DNA of 64,000 nt from Datisca glomerata (GCA_003255025.1 QANY01007891.1:1146558-1210557); one strand, 5' to 3'; positions 46,665-59,529 are shown, numbered from the stretch's first letter. The notes: generated by a model from the letters alone, not told the origin. A program made the numbers and translations.

Positions 46665-48240
46665 TGTTGGAATCCGTGACGACGCGGAGTGGAAGGCGTG
46701 GTGGTAATTAAAAAATTGAATTTATTTATAAAATGATAAATAATCGCATCGTGGCAGATCCCAATGATGAAAACTTTTTAATTAAAAAACTCTTTTTCGG
46801 ATCGGATCCATTATATATCTATACACTAAATCTAAAGACATTCAAAGGTATGAATAATACCTCTTGTAGTCTATCAAGCGTACTTGCCAACAACGAACAA
46901 GAGATTCCATGAACGACGGACATTTAGATCCACAAGATCTTCCAAGCCAATTCTCAAACACACTAAGATGTTATGGACGTAGAATATAACAAAGACACTT
47001 TTATGTTTTTGGATGTACTCAACATATGAGATTTAGAGATTTTGGAGAATGACTATTTGAGACAGTACTCTAAGAGAGAATATAGAGCTCACATAGTTTC
47101 GATTAACAATTAATCGATCATATTGTTTACTTAGCTTAGGATAACTTGTGATTGCACACAGAGGTCAATAGAACATTATCAATATATATTCTAGGTTGAA
47201 GGCTCCTTAGAATTTTTTGAGGATAATTATAAAATAATAAATTATTTATTTAATGTTCCATTGCAATGGGATCCACTATAAATTAGTGCAACACTATAGT
47301 GCCTCATGTCAATCTATAATTCAAAAATCAGAGACTTACATGTGACAGTCTAATATGCCACGTGACAGTCTAATATGCCACGTGACAATTATCCTATACT
47401 TGATTATTTATGTTAATCAGATAAATATTTAGATATCAGTTAATTCAAAATTAATTTATCCGATCTCTCAATCAATTATATTATCTGTTGATTAATAGAT
47501 TAGATACACCAAAAGTGCCTCTCGAGATTATCTCTTGATCCTTAAGTACTAGTAATTCACTAGTGAATGGTCAATTTATAATTGTATTATAAATTTGAGC
47601 TCAAGAGCCATTTAGTTTTAGAATTAACACTTAAGGTAACCAATATACGATTCGTTAGGAAAGCTTGAATTTCAAATCTTATAAGATCACGTTTCCAGTC
47701 ATCCATATCACTGAATCTTCAAAATAAAATTCACTAGTTTGTTTTAGAAATAAATCTTAACGAGTAAATCAAAAGATCCAGTAGACATATATATAAGTTC
47801 ATGACTACTCAAAAATTGAGACTGATCTACATATGATCATCAAATTGATTTGTATTTAATATTTATAACTAATGGTAAGTTAAAAAAGATATTAATACAC
47901 ATCCGTCATGTCCTATATAATCTAATTATACAAAGTATTATCACTAAGATGTCTATCCACATCAATGGTCCGGATCTAGATCACATCTATTCAAAATGCT
48001 TAGTACGTCATTAAAGATCTCATACTTTAATATGTTGTAGACTATTTTATTCATTATATACGATCTTAATCCTCTCGTACTTATACAAGACCATAGTCTC
48101 ATTAATAAATATAGAATTTTTAGATATTTATATAAATTATTCAACAATAATTCAAAAGAACAATTATGATAAAAATGTAATTTAATTAATTTCATATTAA
48201 AAATATCTAAACACATGCTTTGAGGGTATTATGCCCAACA
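46665..48240 (-). mobile_element. 3' LTR of C3 with internal deletion
   Basis: 1576 bp. It aligns with 57013-59051 but lacks about 500 bp at a junction near 47510-47530. A purine-rich tract (minus strand ggtaagtgagagat) lies just right of 48240. Confidence 0.88.
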
Positions 48241-49612
48241 ATCTCTCACTTACCCTAAAATAAATGTGGCATCTCTCTAAACCCCATATTTTACACATGA
48301 CCCTCAAATGACTTCGTAGGAAGTGTCTTACCTTAGGATTTGGATGCCTAGAACATAGAACTAAGAAAACCACTATCTTATCTTTGATTTAATTATAAAC
48401 ACAAGTTTCGTCAACATTTTGCTCAAAGCCATACGATTTAATAATTCCATCAAAGGTAAGATTCCAAGATCTTAATGCTTGCTTTAATCCATAAAAAAAA
48501 TTAAGCAACTTGCATACTTTCTGATCTTGCTCATTTTTCACGAACCCTTCTGGTTATATCATATAGATTGTTTTTTCAAGAATTCAGAAAAGCTGTCTTG
48601 ACATCCATTTACCATATTTCATAGTCTAAACTAGCAAAAAATTGTCTTGACATTAATTTACCATATTTCATAGTCTAAACTAGCGGGTGCGAATAAAATG
48701 ATGCGAATGGATTTTAGCATGGCAACGGGAGAAAATGTCTCTTCATAATTGACTCCTTCCCTTTATGTATAGCCTTTGGCTACTAGCCGTGTCTTGGAAA
48801 TATCTACTTTCCCATATGCACCTCTTTTCTTCTTGAAGATCCATTTACATCTAATGAGCCTGACATCTTCAAGTGGATCTACAAGTTCTCAGACAGAATT
48901 AGAATACATCGATTCAATTTCTTGGTTCATGGCATCTTGCCATTTATCCTTTTCAGGATCTTCCATCATCTCTTTAAAGGTTAATGGATCATCCTTATCA
49001 GTGTCAGACACTAGGACACGTGCCACTAGTCATAACGAATAAGTTATCTTATAACCCTCCCACTATGACGTTGCACTGGGGTTTCCTAAACATGAACCGT
49101 GATTTCTGTGGTTTGTCGTTTATTAGTTAATGATGAAGGTGATCTAATCTCATCGGATGCTAATTCTTCGAGAACTACTTTGCTCTGAGATTTGTAGTTT
49201 TTTATAAGTTATGTTCAAGGAAAGTAGCATTTTTTGATACAAACACATTTTGATCTTGTGACTATAAAAGTATTCACCTTTTGTTTCTGGAACCTAACCA
49301 ACAAATATACAAACTTAAGTCTAACTTTTCAGTCTTGAGTCCAACTTTTCAGTCTTGAGTCTAAGAACGTGAACTGGACACCCCCACATAATATGTGGCG
49401 AACTAGGTTTGGAGTCATTCCATAACTCTAAAGGTGTCTTGCTTACAAACTTCGAAGGTACCACATTCAAAATGTAGGTTGCCATTTGAAATGCATATCC
49501 CCAGAATGTGAATGGTTGTGATGAGTAGCTTAACATCGACCTAACCATATACAATATGGTTTAGTTTCTCCTTTCTGAAACACCATTTGGCTGTGGCGTT
49601 CCAGGTGCTATG
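48241..49612 (-). pseudogene. C3 RT fragment and integrase C-terminal part
   Basis: From the right on the minus strand: integrase [17 protein letters not shown], then MVRSMLSYSSQPFTFWGYAF and TPLELWNDSKPSSPH (49612-49330). Reverse transcriptase follows: DKWQDAMNQEIESMYSN, KWIFKKKRGAYGKVDISKTR (about 48960-48760), then YGLKQALRSWNLTFDGIIKSYGFEQ (about 48510-48400). Sequence stops just before the YVDD motif. The rest of RT and all RNase H are deleted up to the polypurine tract. Confidence 0.85.
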
Positions 49613-50085
49613 AGTCTCATATTCCCCAAAAAGTGGATCCCGCTCTAATAACTCCAAATAAATTAAATACATGCATTAAAATATGAATGATTCTTCTTCC
49701 ACAACCACGAAAGTACTTTTTCACTCTTTCATATACTAGGGGGTTTCACTTGGAAAAGAAAATGTTCCATACTAATGGATTTGAGTCTATAACCATAGGT
49801 TCTAATGTATGAGATTTTGTAACACTTACTAATGAGACCCTATCGATTAGTATTACACAGAAGAAATCTATTATAGACATTAATATAATTAGATCTACTC
49901 TCATAGACAAACTTGGGATTTGCGATCCCATGTAAGATCAGTTCAGGATCATATGATCCTTTTCAATCTGATAGGAAGGGTCGTTGCACAAAATGTACTT
50001 CTAAGTAATTGCTCCTTAGGCCCTATATCTATCTATATGAAGAAGTAATCATGTAACAAATAGGGTTCTTATGTGTACAAATGAA
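49613..50085 (+). pseudogene. ycf2: Plastid ycf2 fragment
   Basis: Reads [45 protein letters not shown]-like and [19 protein letters not shown] motifs of chloroplast Ycf2, with in-frame stops. Confidence 0.88.
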
Positions 50086-50355
50086 ATGATTTGTATATAC
50101 ATTTGAACAATTGTTGCTCATATTTATCTTTATCTAGAAATCGAAGAAGCTATACAAGAATTTTGTTAGACCTGTTCATATGGTACCTAATTGTATGGTA
50201 TTTAAGCTAAATAATTCTAAGACACCAGTATGTATTTTTGTCTCTCCAGTTCAACTAGGACCATAGTTCCTGAATTTCTACGCGAATCAAGATCGAGAAA
50301 AGGAAGTTTTTCAATTATTGACTCAAACCTATCGTTGAACCACACTCAGCAGAAT
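50086..50355 (+). pseudogene. rpoC1: Plastid rpoC1 3' end and rpoC1-rpoC2 spacer
   Basis: The rpoC1 C-terminus (YIRT, EIEEAIQEFC, CSYGT then stop near 50189) is followed by the spacer leading into rpoC2, in native plastid order. Confidence 0.82.
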
Positions 50356-50580
50356 ATGGAGGTACTTATGGTAGAACAAGCAGATCTGGTCTTTCATAAT
50401 TAAGTGATAGATGGAACTGCCATTAAACGACTTATTAACATATTAATAGACCACTTCGGAATGGCATATACATCATACATCCTTGATCAAATAAGCATTC
50501 TGGGGTTCCAGCAAGCCACTGCTACATCCATTTCATTAGGAATTGATGATCTTTTAACAATACCTTCTAAGGGATGGCTA
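50356..50580 (+). pseudogene. rpoC2: Plastid rpoC2 5' fragment
   Basis: Begins at the native ATG (MEVLMVEQADLVFHN), with a stop, then [29 protein letters not shown] and IPSKGWL of the plastid RNA polymerase beta'' subunit. It ends abruptly at 50580. Confidence 0.94.
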
Positions 50581-51199
50581 GACGGTAATGATAGTATCTT
50601 GTACCTGAACCGGTGGCTCACTTTTTCTAAGTAATGGGGAAGAGGACCGAAACAGGCCACTAAAAGGCTCTATTGAGACAAAGATGGGCTGTCAAGAATG
50701 TAGACGAGGTATGATAGGCAATTTGTCAAATCTAGTATGGATTATACATGGATGGTAGTTGGAGTCGGCGACTCTCTTAGGGTTCTCTCATCTCGGATCC
50801 TTGGGGAAGATAATCAAGTTGGCCCTTGCGAATAACTTGATGCGCTATCTCATCGTCTCCACCCCGTAGGAACTACGAGATCACCCTAAGGACGCCTTTG
50901 GTATCCAAGGGTCACGAACTGACCACAAAACCTTGTTCAGTAAGAACGCATTAGCTGTCCGCTCTCCTGTTGGGTAGTAAGGGTCGGAGAAGGGCAATCA
51001 CTCATTCTTAAAACCAGCATTTTTAAGACAAAAGAGGCGAGAGAAAAAATGGGGGAAAGCTATATGTTCCTGGTTCTCCTGTAGTTGGATCCTCCAAAAC
51101 CACAAGAATCCTTAGTTGGAATGGGATTCCAACTCAGCACCTTTTGAGAATTCGAAAAGAGTTTCTCTTTGGAGAGCGCAATACGATGAAAATTGTAAG
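50581..51199 (+). pseudogene. trnA-UGC: Plastid trnA-UGC group II intron fragment
   Basis: The segment from taatgatagtatcttgtacc through the ggatggtagttggagtcggc and ggaactacgagatcacc blocks to aatgggattccaactcagca corresponds to the trnA-UGC intron in the plastid rRNA operon. The tRNA exons themselves are absent, so there is no tRNA gene. Confidence 0.85.
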
Positions 51200-51317
51200 C
51201 TAATTGTTTTACACTTCATACTTGGTGTAGCGTGTTACGTGGGTCGTGAATGGGAACTTAGTTTTCGTTTGGGTATGCGCCATTGGATTGATGTTGCATA
51301 TTCAGCTCCTGTAGCAG
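51200..51317 (+). pseudogene. psbA: Plastid psbA fragment
   Basis: Encodes [19 protein letters not shown], then [20 protein letters not shown] of the photosystem II D1 protein, with changes from the invariant RPWIAVAY. Both ends are abrupt. Confidence 0.95.
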
Positions 51318-51486
51318 TATTACGTTAGCTAAATCTTATTTGTTCTAATGTATTTCTATAACAACAAGATAGACTTTACCCAGGCTAAGAATTGATCAAC
51401 TATTAAATCTTGCATGGAAATTTCTTTGACCTATTTCGCTTGGTAATGTCTTATTAACAACTTCTTTCCAACTCTTTTCACTATAA
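51318..51486 (+). pseudogene. ndhA: Plastid ndhA 3' end
   Basis: [26 protein letters not shown] and ISLGNVLLTTSFQLFSL then stop, with three in-frame stops. It is continuous with ndhI as in plastids. Confidence 0.92.
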
Positions 51487-51932
51487 AGGAATACAACATT
51501 CTATATTCACGACTTGACTCAAACAAGAGAAAGAAACAAACATAAAATTATCTATAGATATTACAATATGTTCCCTATGGTAACTGGATTCATGAATTAT
51601 GGTCAAAAAACAGTATGAGCTACAAGGTACATTGGTCAAAGTTTCATGATTACTTTATCCTATGCAAATCTTTTACCTGTAACTATTCAATATCCTTAAG
51701 AAAATCTAATCACATTAGAACATTTATACGGTTGAATCCATTTTGAATTTGATAAATGCATTGCTTGTGAAGCATGTGTTCATGTTTGTCGTATAGATCT
51801 ACCTATTGTTGATTGGAAATTGAAAACTGATATTCGAAAGAAATGATTGCTTAATTACAATTTTGATTTTAGAATCTATATATTTTGTGGTAACCGCGTT
51901 GAATATTTTCTAACAAATTGTTTATCAAATAC
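51487..51932 (+). pseudogene. ndhI: Plastid ndhA-ndhI spacer and ndhI 5' part
   Basis: The ATG at 51568 starts MFPMVTGFMNYGQ. The 4Fe-4S motif region [19 protein letters not shown] and VEYFLTNCLS follow. Several TGA/TAA stops occur. The match ends near 51932. Confidence 0.95.
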
Positions 51933-52258
51933 AGGACCATTCTCAAGAACCAAAAAGGCTGAGCTGAGGGACGCCCTATAAGTCACTGAAACGACGGCAA
52001 TAGGGTCCTTGATCTATCACCCCTACCTCATTTATCACTGAGCGATCATTTAGGGGCCTTAACTGGTGATCCGGGCTGTTTCCCTCTTGACGATGAAGCT
52101 TATCTCCCATCGTCTCACTGACTGACCTTGACCCCTGTTATTTTGAGGTCATATCTAGTATTCATAGTTTGCCTTGATTTGGTACCGCTCTCGGGGCTCG
52201 CACCAAAATAGTGCTTTACCCTTAAGTGTCTAGTCAACTGATGCGCCTTAAATGTTGG
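51933..52258 (-). pseudogene. rrn23: Plastid rrn23 fragment plus about 90 unassigned bases
   Basis: From about 52020 to 52250 the minus strand matches plastid 23S rRNA (blocks ggcgcatcagttgactagac, ggtgcgagccccgagagcgg, agggaaacagcccggatcac). It is inverted relative to the other fragments. Positions 51933-52020 are probably plastid too, but I could not place them. Confidence 0.82.
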
Positions 52259-53756
52259 TAGAGAATGCCATACTCCAGCAGGTAATCCTTAAATTATAAA
52301 TCCAAGTATTCACCACCACGATCTGATCAAAGTGTTTTCAAAGATTCACCGAATTACTTTTCAGCTTCAGCTTTGAAGTTTTTAAACTTTTCAAAAGTTT
52401 CAGACTTTCTATGCATTAAGTAAGTACCATATCTAGAGTAATTGCCAATAAATGTGACAAAATACTCACACCCACCTCTAGCTTGTACATTGATCGGTAT
52501 ACAGACATCACTATGTACTAGCTCAAGTGGTTCTTTGGCCCTTTTGGCCCTTTTGAGTGAAATGTCTCTTGGTCATTTTACCCTTTAGACAAGATTCATA
52601 AACTGGAAAACTCCTAACTTTGTTAACCAGTTTAATCTATCTTGATTAATATGAACCAACCTAAGATGTCATAGATACGTATCATCATTATGAGAAACTC
52701 TTTGTCGTTTGTTTCTTTTAAGATTGACTACTTTAAACAATTCTGAATTATTTAATGCACGTTCAGTCGGTTTAAGTATGTACTGCCTGTTCGAAACTTT
52801 TGCATGACAAATATTGAATCCATTTTTTGAAATAATAAACTGATTATTAATAAAAGAAATATCAAATAATTGTTCATACAGTTACAATAAAGAAATCAAA
52901 TTTCTTGAAAATCAAGAATAAAATAAACATTGTTCAAAATAAGAAAATTATTTTCAAAGCTTAAACAGACTATCCCAATGCTTTTGCTGACATGAGCATT
53001 GTCAACTCTCATTATCACATTGCCATCAGCCAGTTTCCTTGATGAATCAAGCATCTGCAAAGAAGAACATACATGGTTAGTGGCTCTTGAATCCAATATC
53101 CAGGATGACAAATCATATTTCACTAAACAAGCTTCAAGTACGAGTTAATCACATTTATCTTTCTTTTTCAGCTCGGAGAGATACTTGCTATAGTTTCTCT
53201 TCCAGTGACCTTCAACTTCAGAGTGGGAACACTTTCTGTTGATTTTGATGTCACCTTTGTTCTTCTTGGCCTTGGGTGATTTTTTGACTTTTTTCCCTCT
53301 TTTATTCTTACTCTTGTCCTTGCCATTGTTCTTCTTCCTTTTGTTATTCTTAACAATATTGGAAGAAGGTTTTTTCTTGGCAATATTTGCCTCGCCCTCT
53401 TTGATCATACTCATGTTCAGTGACTTAAAAGTCTGCAGCTCATTCAACAATTGGGTCATGTTGAATTTCAATTGTTCATAACATAATTGGTAGTGAACGT
53501 AGAAAAAGCAGGTGTGAGGGATTCAAGTATAATGCTGACTTGAGTTCGCTCATCAATGGTAACTCCATGTACTTCTGCCTCATGCATTATGTTGATCATG
53601 TTCAAAACACGTTCACGCACAATCGTATCTCTCTTCATCTTAGTTGTCATGTAACTCCTAGTAACTTCATGACGACTTTTATCAGATTGCTACCCAAATA
53701 TCGCCTTTAGAGATTCCATAATCTCATAGGTTGTTTCCATGCTCTCAATATTGGTT
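52259..53756 (-). pseudogene. C3 integrase N-terminal part, protease, gag C-terminal part
   Basis: Integrase RSDRGGEYLDL-FKDYLLEYGIL is truncated at the plastid insert. Protease SSWILDSRATNHVCSS (52896-53123) has the active-site DSGA changed to DSRA. Gag is Lys-rich with a broken zinc knuckle (KCSHSEVEGHWKRNY, about 53200). The gag middle reads RVLNMINIMHEAEVHGV (about 53590). Several frameshifts occur. Confidence 0.86.
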
Positions 53757-53761
53757 CTCAG

Positions 53762-55151
53762 TGTTGGAATTATGTTCATAAAGTATGGCGTAATAACTAT
53801 TTATGAGTATTTAATTATTTCTCAGACATTTTGTATTACTAAATTTAATGAATGAATGGAAATTTTTCTATTAATTAAAGTGTGCTTATAATTTACTCAA
53901 GTCTTGGAACTATTATCAACATAAGAAAGTAAAGACATGGGTGAATAAATTAACTTGGCCAAGTATTGAAGGAAATAAATCATTGAATAAGACTTGTGAA
54001 TTATACGAGATAATTTATTGTTATGTCTTTCTTATTCACAGTCAATGAAAGAGTTAAGAAAATAATAACAAGACGGGTAAAATGATAATTTTACATCCCT
54101 CTCTTGTTACTGATATTCACAAAGGAATTTGTTAAAATATTCTATGGACCATCAAATAAAAGAGTTTATTTACACCAACAAAAAATGTAGCGCGCATGAA
54201 TCAAGAGTTGATTCAAAATCGAACATATAGTGGAGTCGTACGATGTCAGGATTATATAGGTCATAAATTTATAGAGATAAATTCGTCGGGTATTTGAATC
54301 CTATAGTTTTATTCATGTGGCTCTATTTGATCTTAGAAATAGCTCATGAGAACATGAATAGAAGAAACAGCATCAGTTGAATCAAAATGTGTTTTAGAAC
54401 CAAAGTGTATTTTCCGAACCCATATGTCAGGTTTTGTCACTTAAGTAGTGATAAACAATTAATTGGTATTCAAATGAATAAATTTGTTATTTTTCTAACT
54501 ATTGGATAATTATCAAATAAAATATATTAATTTATCAATTGAGATTGATAAATTTGGACACAATATTGACTTTAAGGGGAAATATAATTTTTGACAACTA
54601 CATAAGTATTAGGGTTGAATTGTCAGAAATTTGGCATATAGAGTTATACGTGCAAATTCCAAAATTATTATATAAGGGATGTCATTAGGGTTGCCTCCCT
54701 AGAGATGTGTGTTGACACAACCCTAAGCATACAGAGTAAAAGTTGTCTCTCCCTCTCTACTATATTACCGCTGAAACCTATAGAGGAAGAAAATCTTCCT
54801 CAGTTATTTTGAGAGCCTACACTCAGTTCCTGTTCGATATTCTCTAGAGATATATTTTTGAAATCCATGAGTGGTTGTTGGTGTGAAAATAATTTGAAGT
54901 TCCTGATTCTTGAAGATTGAAGAACATGAAGCTTAAATTAAGATTTCACCAATTCAGAAAGTCTCTGATATAAGAAATGTATAAAATTATTTCTACCTCT
55001 TTTGAATACGTTTAACTTTATATGCATAATAGATGTGTAGTTTTAATACTTAATATGATTAAATTCATTGATGTAAAAAATTTTGATATTTCGCCCACTA
55101 ACCGTTCATGATTCAATGATTTTTCTTTACATTTTAAAACCTGATCCAACA
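53762..55151 (+). mobile_element. Solo LTR (1.39 kb) of another family in C3 gag
   Basis: It starts TGTTGGAATTATG and ends GATCCAACA. Identical ctcag pentamers flank it (53757-53761 and 55152-55156). C3 gag resumes on both sides. A TATATAAG box near 54670 suggests plus orientation. It does not align with the 2-kb LTR family. Confidence 0.88.
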
Positions 55152-55156
55152 CTCAG

Positions 55157-55400
55157 AACATCATTAATGCTCACAAGAATGTGGCACTTAGTTTTATTGT
55201 TGGTCATAATCCGAGCATCAAACTTGTTTTAACATTCTTAGGGGCATCGACAGCGGGCTCCTCAGGACATTTCTCAGTAAGGACAAACTGGTGGTTCTCA
55301 CATATTAGCATCAAATTTAAATTTGACTTCCATCATATGTAGTTATCACCATTGAGTTTTTCGAGTGCAAGAAAAGCAGGTAGCGCATAGTAGACATATT
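55157..55400 (-). pseudogene. C3 gag N-terminal part
   Basis: Minus-strand frames read LEKLNGDNYI-WKSNLNLML, then CENHQFVLTEKCPEEPAVDAP, the usual Copia gag N-terminal pattern. It contains a stop. Confidence 0.75.
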
Positions 55401-57012
55401 ATTAACTGAAAAATAAAACATGCATCATTCAATATAATTGAAATAAATATCAAGAAATTCGGAAACTAAAGGTGATGCATAAATGCAAGATATCAAACAC
55501 ATAAACTTAACAATTACTAATCCACGGTAAGACAACCTAACAATTAATGTACCGTCTTAGGGCCAATCAGATTAATTTTAAACTGTCTATGAGACATTCT
55601 CATCCTTATTAATTAAAACTCAAAATATCTCATACTTTTTCTTTTAACAATAAGATATCGCTAATTTGGTCAAGTCACAATTATCCACTCAAAGCTTAAT
55701 TGTGACTTTGTAAGTGTAACCCATTATTTCAAATTCTATGACTTGATTTAGAATATGTTGCCTTAGGGTCGGTCATGTCTAAACTACATCACTTAGTCTT
55801 ATCTTCTTAAGAAGTTCAACTTTGATATTGATATAATTCGAAATCTTCCTTAGGGAGATGAAAACAAAGTCATCTCGAGTCCCTCACCGTATTGTACTAA
55901 GACAAGTTACATTGACATGATAACCTTCTTCTACTCACTATTTTATAATTAATGTGTTTCTATTTAACTAATCAATTAATTCTAAATTAATTACTAGTTA
56001 AATTAACCCTATGAATGTAAAATTAATTATTAATCAAATCTAATTGGTTTAATTTCATTTAATTTTCTAAAGAGCCTAAGTCAAAATTAAGTGAACTTAG
56101 AATAACTAATTTAATTATATTCATCAAACTTTAATAAAACTCTTTTAATAAAGTCTGTTATCCTAAATGTTATTAATGCCTTTAAAGTGATGTAATTATC
56201 AAGTTTAACTAATTAAACTTAGCAATTTACATGCAATTGATTTTCTAAAACCTTTCATATAAACATATTAGGAGAGACCTAATCAATCATGTTTCTACTA
56301 ATAAGATACATGATTAAATAAAACTGTGTGTGTTTTTTATGTATGAGATGTGATCGACTAATGCATGATCATGTTATCAATCAAATCAATAATCATTTAT
56401 TTAAATAACTATGATAAATGAATAAATAAATGAATGATGAGCCTAGTAACTATTGAGTATTTATAAATTACAATATTTGAAAATAAGAATAATTACAAAA
56501 TGGACTTCTAGAATACATATTTTCAAATTAGTTTATTCTCTATTGGAGGCTCATCTTCATAATTTTTAAGCTTTGATAAAAAACCATTTTTAATTAGGAT
56601 AAACTATTTTTTCTAATTAAATAATCTCATTAGTTATCACAAGATCCGTCGTCGGTGCCATTGCTGGAGTCATCGCCTGTGATGCCATTAATAGCTCTGA
56701 CGACGTTATTTTTCTTCTCTGAAACCATCTCGGGTGTTCTTCATCTTCTCTCACGATCGGAATAATTACATCATGATATTCAAAACAACATTACAAAAAT
56801 CCCTACGCCCCAATCGGATTACATAAGATCTAAAAAATAAAGAACAAAGCTTAACCTAAGAGTCACCATACAATTAACGATTCATCATCATGCATGCATT
56901 CAAAAAACATAACCGTCCATTGATTCATAAATATCAACATATATAATAAATAGTGCAAGAAACTCACATAACATTTAATGTATACATATATAAATATCGC
57001 TCTGATAGCAAT
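55401..57012 (-). other. C3 leader and primer-binding site
   Basis: The 1.6-kb AT-rich leader has no frame. The primer-binding site is attgctatcagagc on the minus strand at 57012-56999, complementary to initiator Met-tRNA except for one change. Confidence 0.7.
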
Positions 57013-59051
57013 TGTTGAAATCCACAGTGATGAGCGGCGGAAGGTGTGGTGGTATTTTAAAAAAAATTGAATTTATTTATAAAATGATAAACAATCGTAT
57101 CGTCGCAAATCCTAAAGATGAAAGCTTTTTAATTTAAAAAAATATTTATTTGGATCGGATCCATTATATATTTATACATTAAATCTAAATGCATACAAAG
57201 ATATGAATAATAACGAGATCCATACCAAAAGTTTTCGAGCCAATCCTCAAACACTCTAGGACGTGTGGGGGAACATAGAATATAGCAAAGATATTTTCCT
57301 GTCTGTAGATATACTCAACACATGGGATCTATAGATTTTGGAGAAGGACTATTTGAGGCAGGACTCTGAGAGAGAATAATAAAACTCACAGAGCTTCGAT
57401 TAACAATTAATTGATCAGATTGTCTACTTTGCTTAAGATAGCTTATGATTGCACACGGAGGCTGATAGAACATTATCAATATATATTCTAGGTTGAAAGC
57501 TCCTTAGATTTTTTAGGGTAACTATAAAATAATAAATTATTTATTTAATGTGCCATTATAGTGTGATCTATTGCAATTGGTGCAACACTGCAGTGCCACA
57601 TGGTACTGTAGTGTGCCGTGTGGCATTACAATGTGCCACGTGTTCAAAAATCAGAGACTGACATGTGGCAGGCTAATATCACGTGATGATTATCCTATAA
57701 TTTATTATTTATATTAATCAGATAAATATCTAGATATCCGTTAATTCAAAATTAACTTATCTGATCTCTCAATCAATTATTTTATCTGTTAATTAATAAA
57801 TTAGATAAACTAAATCAAATCATTATCTTGTAATTATTTAATTTCATAAATCAAATATTTGTCTCACTAATCAATCAATATTAAATTAATCGATATTATT
57901 ATTTATTTGTAATTTTTGAAAATTACAATAAATAATATTATTAACTAATTCTTGATAAATTAATATCACATAATTATCTCTTGATTATGTACTTACCCCA
58001 GAAATTTATTTCTTTATGCAAAGCTAGTCCTTTTCACATATCCTGAAATATTCACACTTTAGAATGTGTAGTACAAAGGTGACTCAAAAACCATAGACTC
58101 ATAATTCTAAGCTCCAATAAGCCAGATTATTAATTAAACTCTTTAATTAAATAATCCTATTTATTAATTCTATTATTATTTCGTTATAAATATGTAATTG
58201 CACTCTTAGTAATTATATTATATATTTACAGAGTAATCTTGTGTAGTCCATTGATATAATCAGTTCATGTGTAGTTCTGTCCTCTAAATATTGGTTCGTA
58301 AATTAGAGCTTGTCAAAATTATCATTTTACCCTTCTAATTACCTCTTGATGATTAAGTAACATTAATTCACTAGTAATTTATCAATTTATAATTTTATTA
58401 TAAGTTTGAACTCAATAACCATTCAGTTTCAGAATTAATATTTAAGGGAACCAATATACGATCAGTTAAGAAAGCTTAGATTTCAAATCATGTAAGATCA
58501 TGTTCTCAGCTATCCATATATCACTGAATCTCCAAAATAAAAGTCACTAGTCTGTTTTATAAACAAATCTTAATGAGTGAAAGATCTAGTAGACATATAT
58601 AAGAGTTCACGACTACTTAGGATTTAGACTGATCTACATATGATCATCAAATTGATATATATTAAATCTTTCTGATAAATGGTAAGTTAATAAAGATATT
58701 AATCAACATTGGTCTTGTCCTATATAATCTAATTAAATAAAGTATATTCATTAAGATATCTATTCACATCAGTGATCCAGATCTAGATCACATGCATTCA
58801 AAATACTTAGCGGACTGCAATAGAAACCATTCATTAAAGATTCCATACTTTAATATGTTGCGGATTATTTTATTCATGATCTATGATCTTAATCTTCTCG
58901 TATTTATACAAAACCATAGCTCATTAATGAATATGTAATTTTCAGATTTTATATAAATTATTCAATAATAATTCAAAAGAATAATTATAAAAAAATATAA
59001 CTTCATATTAAAAATGTCTATACACATGCTTTGAGGGGACTATGCCCAACA
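57013..59051 (-). mobile_element. 5' LTR of C3
   Basis: 2039 bp, TGTTGAAATCC at the left end and TATGCCCAACA at the right. It has visible substitutions against the 3' copy on nearly every line, so the insertion is not recent. Confidence 0.9.
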
Positions 59052-59056
59052 AAAGA

Positions 59057-59529
59057 ATTAGCAGAGACAGTTTGTGCAGAGGAATAAAGTATTAGAAAAA
59101 TTTCTGAATTCAAAACTTGCTTTCGGGTTGAAGATCTGAAAGCTTCTAATGGGTTTTGCACTTGTATATCAGTTAAGAAAGTTTTTTGGATGGGGTCAAT
59201 TCTTTTAACCCGATCCATGATGTTTTTCAAAGATTATTGTGGATTGAGTTTTATCTAAGAAATGTCCAGTTTGGAGATTGTAGAATATTGTGTTAGATAT
59301 CAATTCCAAGATTAATCAAGCTTTAGGTATTTCTATTGTTTGGGTTAATAGAAAGTGTAACTCAATTGCTGATGATATTGCAAGGATCTGGGTAGCCTAG
59401 AATGCAATATCCTAGACCTAAATGTTTTGGATATTAATGCTCATGCTATTTTTTTGCAAAATTTCATTGAAGAATAGTATTATCACATGTTTTGTGACCT
59501 TTGTTTATGTTGCTAACTCTAAGCATGGA
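59057..59529 (+). other. Possible RNase H-like remnant
   Basis: Around 59340-59396 the frame reads WVNRKCNSIADDIARIWVA then stop, resembling the end of plant RVT_3-type RNase H domains found in LINEs. The rest is not recognisable. Confidence 0.35.

Larger units (their letters stand above)
49613..52258. mobile_element. Nuclear plastid-DNA mosaic (NUPT) in C3 integrase
   Basis: At least six fragments from distant places in a chloroplast genome are joined here: ycf2; the rpoC1 end plus rpoC2 start; the trnA-UGC intron; psbA; ndhA plus ndhI; and rrn23. Stops and substitutions in each show it is not functional. The C3 integrase resumes on both sides within a few codons: GIL on the right (near 52265) and LIAPGTPQ on the left. 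It is therefore one insertion of about 2.65 kb. Confidence 0.93.
46665..59051 (-). mobile_element. Copia element C3 with two nested insertions
   Basis: It is bounded by LTRs 46665-48240 (3') and 57013-59051 (5') with TGTTGG/CCAACA-type termini. Identical aaaga flanks at 46660-46664 and 59052-59056 prove a single insertion event. Minus-strand order is 5' LTR, PBS, long leader, gag, protease, integrase, RT, polypurine tract, 3' LTR. A solo LTR interrupts gag and a plastid-DNA mosaic interrupts integrase. Confidence 0.93.

Noticed and set aside
50581..51199. A functional tRNA-Ala or rRNA operon
   Set aside because: Only intron and partial 23S sequence are present, with no tRNA exons and plastid fragments in scrambled order.
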